Source: JAYQKL01 sp038142705
GTDB lineage: Bacteria > Pseudomonadota > Alphaproteobacteria > RS24
DNA length: 64,000 nucleotides
Direction: 5' to 3'
NCBI GenBank assembly: GCA_965217015.1
Contig: OZ244224.1
Location: forward strand, 124,001 to 188,000
Part shown: one piece after another, positions 58,901 to 64,000 of the stretch
Position numbering within the stretch: the first letter of the stretch is position 1
How the letters are laid out: every line of letters begins with the position of its first letter
Made by a program: the position numbers and the translations under genes
The notes under the pieces: generated by a model
The model's input: the letters and a program-made list of their open reading frames with translations, nothing else
Told to the model about the DNA's origin: nothing
Database searches by the model: none

Positions 58901-59938
58901 ATGCGTGTTCTCAATGTTGGTAATTTTTACTACGCCCGCCAAGCGCAGCTTTTTTATGTTATGTGTCGCAAGCTGAGCAATGGCTTTGTTTCCAATGGTC
59001 ACAATGTCTATAATTTTGATGACCGCATGATGGCGCGGGTGGCGAATATTATTCCTTCGCGTTCATTGGGTAAAAGACGCGTGAACGAGGCATTTTTTTC
59101 CTGTTGTTTGCATTTCCAGCCAGATTTAATTGTGCTTAATTTTGCTGATTTAATCACTCCGCAAACTTTGCAAAAAGTGCGCGATAAATTCCCCGGCACA
59201 CGCATTGCCAATGTTTTTTTGGACCCGCTTGATAGCCAGCGCAACCGCAGGCGCGTCGCGGCTTATCAAAAAGTGGTCGATGTGAGTTTTGTGACGACAG
59301 CAGGTACCGCTTTTGCAAAACTGCAAGAGCAGGTTCCCAATCTTTATTTCATTCCCAATGCCGTTGATAAGCGGGTAGAAAATGAAAATATTTTTGCCAA
59401 GACTGACCAGTCTCATGATGTGTTTTTCTCTGTCGGCTCTTATAAAGGGTCACCAGAGCGCGTGGATAAGGCGCTGGAACTAGCCCGCTGGGTGCCGCAT
59501 GCGAATTATAATTATTTTGGTTTTGGTGGTATCCCATCAATCTGGGGCATGCGGTATTTTTCTGAAATGGCCAGTGCGCGTATTGGCCTAAACTTCAGCC
59601 GTTTTGAGGATCACTATCTTTATACTTCTGACCGGATTGCTCATTATATGGGCAATGGCTTGCTCACAGTTTTGGACCGCGCAAGCGGGCTAGAGAGATT
59701 TTTTAATGATGAAGAGGCCGTGTTCTTTTCATCAATAGAAGAGCTGGCAGAAAAGGTGGAGTATTTTTTGGCGCATGACGCGTTGCGGCAAAAACTGGCG
59801 CAGGCAGGCCATGATAAAATTCATGCCCTGCATAATGTTGAACTGGTTTGTCAGTATATTTTGGAGCGCAGTTTTGATAAGCCGCTCAGTCAAAGCTATG
59901 AATGGCCGACTGAATATTCTGAAATTGTGCCGGATTAA
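58901..59938 (+). CDS. glycosyltransferase, CgeB-like / group 1 C-terminal domain
   Basis: A 345-residue protein with a GT-B-like layout: N-terminal Rossmann segment (VLNVGNFYYARQAQLFYVM), central LIVLNFADLITPQTL and NAVDKRV, and C-terminal IGLNFSRFEDHYLYTSDRIAHYMGNG and LLTVLDRASGLERFF, resembling CgeB-like glycosyltransferases. No signal peptide; it probably acts on an envelope or secreted polymer. It starts five bases after zapA and lies between zapA and 6S RNA. Substrate unknown. Confidence 0.82.
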   Translation: MRVLNVGNFYYARQAQLFYVMCRKLSNGFVSNGHNVYNFDDRMMARVANIIPSRSLGKRRVNEAFFSCCLHFQPDLIVLNFADLITPQTLQKVRDKFPGTRIANVFLDPLDSQRNRRRVAAYQKVVDVSFVTTAGTAFAKLQEQVPNLYFIPNAVDKRVENENIFAKTDQSHDVFFSVGSYKGSPERVDKALELARWVPHANYNYFGFGGIPSIWGMRYFSEMASARIGLNFSRFEDHYLYTSDRIAHYMGNGLLTVLDRASGLERFFNDEEAVFFSSIEELAEKVEYFLAHDALRQKLAQAGHDKIHALHNVELVCQYILERSFDKPLSQSYEWPTEYSEIVPD

Positions 59939-59967
59939 GGGGCGCCGTTTTTAGCTGTCAGTGCGGC

Positions 59968-59996
59968 TTGCTAAAATGGATTGAAGGGCGTATGAC
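59968..59996 (+). promoter_or_regulatory. 6S RNA promoter
   Basis: TTGCTA (59968-59973), 17 bp, TATGAC (59991-59996). The inferred start about eight bases downstream coincides with the 5' end of the 6S closing stem at 60004. Confidence 0.6.
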
Positions 59997-60003
59997 AAGA
60001 ATA

Positions 60004-60152
60004 GGGACTGTCCGGAGAGCTGGGTCGATATTACGCTCGGGACCTTACGATCCTATAGGGAGCTGTCACTGCGCTAGATCGTGGTCTTTTGCACACGGCG
60101 CCCACCTACACCAGTAGGTCACCGGGGATCAGGCTTGGCACCGAGACAGTTC
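60004..60152 (+). ncRNA. ssrS: 6S RNA
   Basis: A roughly 149-nt RNA that folds as a rod with a large central bubble, mimicking an open promoter to bind RNA polymerase. The closing stem pairs GGGACTGTC (60004-60012) with GACAGTTCC (60144-60152), one G-U included. The apical stem pairs GACC/ACGATC (60041-60052) with GATCGT/GGTC (60077-60086), and a short hairpin ACCTAC/GTAGGT (60104-60119) sits on the 3' side of the bubble. The position upstream of fau and downstream of the zapA cluster is the classic 6S location. Confidence 0.87.
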
Positions 60153-60163
60153 CACTTTCTCCT

Positions 60164-60250
60164 TTGGCTGAAATCTGATGGCTGAAATCTGATGGCTGAA
60201 ATATGATGGCTGAAATCTGATGGCTGAAATCTGATGGCTGAAATCTGATG
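60164..60250 (+). repeat. 14-bp tandem repeats forming a chain of overlapping mini-ORFs
   Basis: Six full 14-bp units (GGCTGAAATCTGAT, one variant) run from 60166 to 60249, followed by a partial seventh that is the start of fau. ATGs at 60178, 60192, 60206, 60220 and 60234 each open a four-codon frame, Met-Ala-Glu-Ile, closed by a TGA whose A is the A of the next ATG. The last hands over to the fau ATG at 60248. The first unit begins with TTG at 60164. The variant unit changes ATC to ATA, still Ile. No Shine-Dalgarno site is evident. Confidence 0.9.
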
Positions 60251-60868
60251 GCTGAATATATGCAAAATCTAGATGATGAAAAAAAGCGCATTAGAGGTTC
60301 GGCACTTGCGCGGCGCAAAGCCCATCACCAGCAATATGGCACAGATGAGGCGGACAAACTCGGTGCTGCTTGGGCGCATTATCTCACAAAATCTGTGGCG
60401 GCATTTTCAGGCGATTTAACGCGTAAAGTCATAAGTGGCTATGCACCTGCGGGCAGTGAAATCAATCCTATGCCTTTATTAAAACATTTATCTGCCAGTG
60501 GGCATCAAATCTGCCTGCCCGTGATGCAGCCAGATGCCGCGCATATGACATTTCGGCGTTATCAGATGGGTGATGCGCTGTGCAAAGGCGGGTTTGGTAT
60601 GTCGGAGCCGCTGCCCAATGCGCCGGAACTTGTGCCAGATATTGTGCTTCTGCCCTTATTAGGGTTTGATGCGCAAGGCGTCAGGCTGGGGCGCGGTGGC
60701 GGGCATTATGACCGATGTTTGACAGATTTGCGCCAGAGGAAGTCTATTCAGGCGATTGGGCTGGCCTATAGCTGCCAGTTTTTTGACAGTTTGCCTTGCG
60801 CCCCTCATGATGAAGCGTTAAATGCTGTTATCACAGCAGAGCAGGTTTTTATGTTTGATGCGTCATAA
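60248..60868 (+). CDS. fau: 5-formyltetrahydrofolate cyclo-ligase
   Basis: A 206-residue ATP-dependent enzyme converting 5-formyl-THF to 5,10-methenyl-THF. The motif PLLGFDAQGVRLGRGGGHYDR near residue 140 is diagnostic; GYAPAGSEINPMPLL near 60 is the substrate region. ATG 60248 is the last step of the upstream mini-ORF chain; ATG 60260 is an alternative start. Co-location downstream of 6S RNA matches E. coli ygfA (fau), which is co-transcribed with 6S. It links to the folate chemistry of the glycine cleavage system. Confidence 0.93.
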   Translation: MAEYMQNLDDEKKRIRGSALARRKAHHQQYGTDEADKLGAAWAHYLTKSVAAFSGDLTRKVISGYAPAGSEINPMPLLKHLSASGHQICLPVMQPDAAHMTFRRYQMGDALCKGGFGMSEPLPNAPELVPDIVLLPLLGFDAQGVRLGRGGGHYDRCLTDLRQRKSIQAIGLAYSCQFFDSLPCAPHDEALNAVITAEQVFMFDAS

Positions 60869-60899
60869 TTGGCGATGAGCCTAGAGAGGTTTGGGTAGG

Positions 60900-61706
60900 G
60901 TGAATATTCTTTTTTTAGGTGATATTGTTGGCCGCCGCGCGCGAGAAGATCTCATGGCTGATTTGCCTGACTTGCGGCAAAAACTTGACGCCGATTTTGT
61001 GATTGTCAATGGCGAGAACGCGGCTGGCGGTTTCGGTATTACGGAAGCCATTGCTGAGGGGTTGTTTGATGCTGGCGTAGATGTGATTACGCTTGGCAAT
61101 CATGCCTTTGACCAGCGTGAGACGCTGGGCCATATTGAGCGCGAGCCGCGTTTATTGCGCCCGCTTAATTATCCCAAAGGCACACCAGGCAAGGGTGTCG
61201 GCTTGTTTCAAACACAGGCTGGCCATCAAATTTTAATTGTCACCGTCATGGGGCAGTTGTTTATGGAAACGCTGGAAGACCCTTTTACACATATTGAAGA
61301 GCAATTAGCTGCTTGTGAATTGGGGCAAAATGCTGATGCAATTATTGTGGAAGTGCATGGCGAAGCGAGTTCTGAAAAAATGGGCATTGGCCATTTTTGT
61401 GATGGGCGGGCGAGTTTGGTTGTCGGCAGCCATACGCATGTGCCAACAGCCGATGCGCAAATCTTACCCAATGGGACGGCCTATCAAACGGATTTGGGCA
61501 TGTGTGGTGATTATAATAGCGTCATCGGCATGGAAATTGATGAGCCTTTATATCGATTTACCACCAAATTACGGCGTGGGCGTTTCACGCCAGCCTCACA
61601 GCGCTCAACCATTTGTGGCGTTTTAGTGGCTGTCGACCCCAAAACAGGTCTGGCGCAATCTATTGAGCCTGTCAGGCAGGGCGGGCGTCTGGCACCAACC
61701 CATTAA
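60900..61706 (+). CDS. YmdB-family metallophosphoesterase
   Basis: A 268-residue protein of the TIGR00282/YmdB family. The metal motifs are FLGDIVGRRARED at the N-terminus, VNGENAAGG, LGNHAFDQ, VEVHGEASSEKMG and VGSHTHVPTADAQ. Firmicute YmdB hydrolyses cyclic nucleotides in vitro; the alphaproteobacterial role is unknown. GTG 60900 starts the protein directly at the family's N-terminus; TTG 60891 would abut its ribosome site. Confidence 0.9.
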   Translation: MNILFLGDIVGRRAREDLMADLPDLRQKLDADFVIVNGENAAGGFGITEAIAEGLFDAGVDVITLGNHAFDQRETLGHIEREPRLLRPLNYPKGTPGKGVGLFQTQAGHQILIVTVMGQLFMETLEDPFTHIEEQLAACELGQNADAIIVEVHGEASSEKMGIGHFCDGRASLVVGSHTHVPTADAQILPNGTAYQTDLGMCGDYNSVIGMEIDEPLYRFTTKLRRGRFTPASQRSTICGVLVAVDPKTGLAQSIEPVRQGGRLAPTH

Positions 61707-61805
61707 ACCCGCTTTTATATGAAAACTGACTGGCAAGCCCGTGAGTCAGGTTGTAAGATGCAATAGTAAGAAAAACCGAAACATTGATTCTGGAGATATT
61801 GTTCG

Positions 61806-62552
61806 ATGGCCGGACACTCAAAATTTGCCAATATCAAACACCGTAAGGGTGCGCAGGACAAAAAGCGTGCGAAAATTTTCTCGCGGCTGTCAAAAGAAAT
61901 TACCATCGCCGCAAAAATGGGGCTGCCTGACCCAGACGCGAACCCACGATTGCGCACGGCGATTGCCGCAGCGCGGGCGCAAAATATGCCTAAGGATAAT
62001 ATTGAGCGTGCCATTAAAAAAAGTGCAGATGCGGGCGGTGATAATTTTGAAGAGGTGCGCTATGAGGGGTTTGGCCCCGGTGGTATTGGCATTATTGTCG
62101 AGACGCTGACAGATAACCGTAATCGTACAGCGGGTGATGTGCGTGCCACTTTTTCAAAAAATGGTGGCAATATGGGCGAAACAGGTTCGGTTTCGTTTAT
62201 GTTTGACCGTTGCGGGGCGATTGCCTATCCGCCAGAAGCAGCTGATGCTGACAGTGTTTTTGAAGCTGCGATTGAGGCGGGCGCTGAAGATGTTGCAAGC
62301 TCTGAAGATGGACATGAGATTATTTGTGCGATGGAAGATTTGCATCAGGTAGCGGCCAGCCTTGAGGAAAAACTTGGCCCGCCGCCATCTGCGGGGATTG
62401 TGTGGCGGCCACAAAATGATATTGCCGTAGAGGAAGACGCGGCAGAAAAAGTTCTCAAGCTGATGGAAGCCTTAGACGATATTGATGATGTGCAAAATGT
62501 ATATGCCAATTTTGATATTTCTGAAGAGGTGATGGAAAAACTTTCAGCCTAA
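61806..62552 (+). CDS. yebC: YebC/PmpR family protein
   Basis: A 248-residue YebC-family protein. The opening AGHSKFANIKHRKGAQDKKR is the family signature, followed by NIERAIKKSADAGG and YEGFGPGGIGIIVETLTDNRNRT. Members are described as DNA-binding regulators and, more recently, as translation factors that relieve stalling at prolines; which applies here is unknown. The gene immediately precedes ruvC, the standard yebC-ruvCAB order. A GGAG site lies before the ATG. Confidence 0.95.
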   Translation: MAGHSKFANIKHRKGAQDKKRAKIFSRLSKEITIAAKMGLPDPDANPRLRTAIAAARAQNMPKDNIERAIKKSADAGGDNFEEVRYEGFGPGGIGIIVETLTDNRNRTAGDVRATFSKNGGNMGETGSVSFMFDRCGAIAYPPEAADADSVFEAAIEAGAEDVASSEDGHEIICAMEDLHQVAASLEEKLGPPPSAGIVWRPQNDIAVEEDAAEKVLKLMEALDDIDDVQNVYANFDISEEVMEKLSA

Positions 62553-62579
62553 GAAGTGTTTGATGAAGGGTAGCGATTT

Positions 62580-63110
62580 ATGGGTTCACCCCAAAGATTA
62601 TTAGGATTAGATCCAGGATTGCGCTTTATGGGCTGGGGGCTGATAGAGGCGCAGAATAATCGCCTGACACATATTGCGAATGGCACAATTGCGACCAGTT
62701 CGAAAGCTTCTTTGGCGCATCGCTTGGTAGAACTTGAAGCGGGGTTGGAAAATATTCTGACAAACTATCAGCCGCATGAGGTCGCGGTAGAAAATACTTT
62801 TGTGAACCGCGATGGGGCGGCTTCTTTGAAACTCGGGCAGGCGCGCGCCATCTGCTTGCTGGTGCCAGCACGCCATCAAATCCCTATTAGTGAATATGCA
62901 CCGAATATGATTAAGAAAACCGTGGCAGGGGCGGGTCATGCTGATAAACAACAAATGCAAACCATGATGCAAATGTTATTGCCGCAAGCCAAACCTGATA
63001 GCGAACATGCAACTGATGCTTTGGCGGTTGCGATTGCGCATGCGCATATGGCGGGCCAGCAAAAGCGGGTTGAGGCGGCTTTGAAAAAACAGCAGGAGCG
63101 CGCATCATGA
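62580..63110 (+). CDS. ruvC: Holliday junction resolvase RuvC
   Basis: A 176-residue endonuclease that cuts Holliday junctions symmetrically. The first catalytic aspartate is in LGLDPGLRFMGWG, the glutamate in VAVENTFVNRDG and the last acidic pair in EHATDALAVAIAHAH. The length is normal. It overlaps ruvA by four bases (ATGA) and acts with RuvAB branch migration during recombination and fork repair. Confidence 0.97.
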   Translation: MGSPQRLLGLDPGLRFMGWGLIEAQNNRLTHIANGTIATSSKASLAHRLVELEAGLENILTNYQPHEVAVENTFVNRDGAASLKLGQARAICLLVPARHQIPISEYAPNMIKKTVAGAGHADKQQMQTMMQMLLPQAKPDSEHATDALAVAIAHAHMAGQQKRVEAALKKQQERAS

Positions 63111-63727
63111 TTGGGCGGCTCAAGGGCATTATTGATGATAAGGGCGATAATTGGCTGCTGGTTGATGTCAATGGTGTTGGTTATGTGGTGGAAGTATCCA
63201 GTCGCGTGCTGGCTAATTTACCCGCGATTGGCGAGCCGGTGACATTGGCAATTGAAACTTATGTGCGCGAAGACCAGTTTCGTTTGTTTGGCTTTGCCGA
63301 TGAGCATGAGCGCAGCTGGTTTAAGCTGTTGATGAGTGTGCAAGGCGTGGGCGCGAAAGTGGCGCTGGCCATACAGGGTGTGCTGTCGGCGAATGAGTTA
63401 ACGCAGGCTGTTGCGGCGCAGGATAAAGCAATGGTGTCGCGTGCGCCGGGCGTTGGCCCAAAAGTGGCGCAACGCATTGTACAAGAGCTGAAAGACAAAG
63501 TGCCTGAAGCGATGTTTCAAATGGCGGGAACACAGGCGACACCATCAGGTGAGGCGGCGGTACCCTCGGCGGTGGCTGATGCGTTGTCGGCTTTGGAAAA
63601 TCTTGGCTATGCGCGGGCGCAAGCACATCAGGCGGTGATGCAAGTCATGGCGCAAACTGATGAAGACCGTGAGGCATTAACATCAGCTCAACTCATTCGT
63701 TTGGCTTTGAAAGAGCTTGGTAAATAA
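63107..63727 (+). CDS. ruvA: Holliday junction branch migration protein RuvA
   Basis: A 206-residue junction-binding protein. The N-terminal OB-fold begins MIGRLKGIIDDKGDNWLLVDVNGVGY, followed by two helix-hairpin-helix motifs (LMSVQGVGAKVALAI and APGVGPKVAQRIVQEL) and a C-terminal RuvB-binding domain (DALSALENLGYARAQAHQAV) after a flexible linker. The start overlaps the ruvC stop; ruvB starts nine bases after it ends. Confidence 0.97.
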   Translation: MIGRLKGIIDDKGDNWLLVDVNGVGYVVEVSSRVLANLPAIGEPVTLAIETYVREDQFRLFGFADEHERSWFKLLMSVQGVGAKVALAIQGVLSANELTQAVAAQDKAMVSRAPGVGPKVAQRIVQELKDKVPEAMFQMAGTQATPSGEAAVPSAVADALSALENLGYARAQAHQAVMQVMAQTDEDREALTSAQLIRLALKELGK

Positions 63728-63736
63728 GGGCGGGCA

Positions 63737-64000
63737 ATGGTTTCGGAACAAGATACAGACCGGTTAATTGATGGCCATATGCGGGCAGATGAGCATGATG
63801 ATAAAGATGTTGCCTTGCGCCCAAAACATTTGGACGGCTTTATTGGGCAAAAAAAGGGCCGGGATAATCTTTCTGTTTTTATTCAGGCGGCGCAAAAGCG
63901 CGGTGATGCGATGGACCATGTTTTGCTGGCAGGCCCGCCCGGGCTTGGCAAAACCACACTCGCCCAAATTGTAGCCCGTGAGCTTGGGGTTGGTTTTCGT
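63737..64000 (+). CDS. ruvB: Holliday junction ATPase RuvB, 3' part cut by window edge
   Basis: The first 88 residues of the RuvB AAA+ motor. LRPKHLDGFIGQ is the N-terminal signature and LLAGPPGLGKTTLA the Walker A motif. The frame remains open to the window end. It follows ruvA by nine bases in the ruvC-ruvA-ruvB operon. Confidence 0.96.
   Translation, partial: MVSEQDTDRLIDGHMRADEHDDKDVALRPKHLDGFIGQKKGRDNLSVFIQAAQKRGDAMDHVLLAGPPGLGKTTLAQIVARELGVGFR

Noticed and set aside
60164..60250. 14-bp repeats as a CRISPR array or as protein-coding on the minus strand
   Set aside because: The repeats are directly adjacent with no spacers, and the minus-strand frame is only a repeat translation with no domain.

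Overview
This is an alphaproteobacterial chromosome segment. The evidence is an F0-ATPase operon with a separate b' gene and no F1 genes beside it, a CcrM-type GANTC methyltransferase, the runs mutY-DUF721-dsbA-smc, glyQ-glyS-ppdK and xseB-ispA-dxs-tlyA, a tkt-gap-pgk-fba operon divergent from DUF4164-zapA, 6S RNA beside the 5-formyl-THF cyclo-ligase gene, and CtrA-, DnaA- and GANTC-type sites in promoters. The moderate GC content, the gene set and the compact spacing would suit a marine Rhodospirillales/SAR116-like bacterium, but that placement is inference. About 95% of the window is protein-coding and nearly every gene is housekeeping. I see no phage, IS element, tRNA, rRNA or CRISPR.

Layout. 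0-4.1 kb: the start of yqgE/algH (cut by the window edge), a peroxiredoxin, an ispH-thrB-rnhA operon on the minus strand and an unknown lipoprotein. 4.2-9.6 kb: a tandem glycine riboswitch controlling gcvT-gcvH-gcvPA-gcvPB, then rnhB. 9.6-18.4 kb: ccrM behind a dense GANTC/DnaA-box promoter, a palindrome-rich intergenic island with an orphan gene, then mutY and DUF721-dsbA-smc. 18.4-21.1 kb: atpI-atpB-atpE-b'-b, closed by a terminator. 21.1-30.3 kb: a lytic transglycosylase and a uracil-DNA glycosylase (minus strand), ETF-ubiquinone oxidoreductase, a TPR protein, ispE, a polyprenyl diphosphate synthase and a tRNA methyltransferase. 30.4-37 kb: glyQ-glyS-ppdK and a SleB-type cell-wall hydrolase. 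37-42.7 kb: nadA-nadB-nadC, a FabH-like synthase and ygfZ, all on the minus strand. 42.8-48.6 kb: a GT9 glycosyltransferase, dihydroorotase, DUF192, SRAP, Sua5/TsaC and an MBL-fold hydrolase. 48.6-57.9 kb: xseB-ispA-dxs-tlyA facing tkt-gap-pgk-fba. 58-64 kb: DUF4164-zapA, a glycosyltransferase, 6S RNA, fau, ymdB, yebC and ruvC-ruvA-ruvB (ruvB is cut).

Themes. Five isoprenoid genes (ispH, ispE, dxs, ispA, polyprenyl synthase) supply quinone and undecaprenyl precursors. DNA maintenance and the cell cycle are represented by ccrM, smc, DUF721/DciA-like, mutY, UDG, rnhA/B, xseB, ruvABC and zapA. The glycine cleavage system, fau and YgfZ are folate-linked.

The most unusual sequence features are: (1) a 14-bp tandem repeat between 6S RNA and fau in which each unit is a closed four-codon ORF whose stop overlaps the next start, so the chain hands over to the fau start codon; (2) a 97-nt four-way-junction palindrome plus a pair of perfect 48-bp repeats next to an unrecognised gene between ccrM and mutY; (3) five GANTC sites and a consensus DnaA box within 120 bp of ccrM; and (4) in-frame low-complexity repeats inside gcvT, ispE and mutY.
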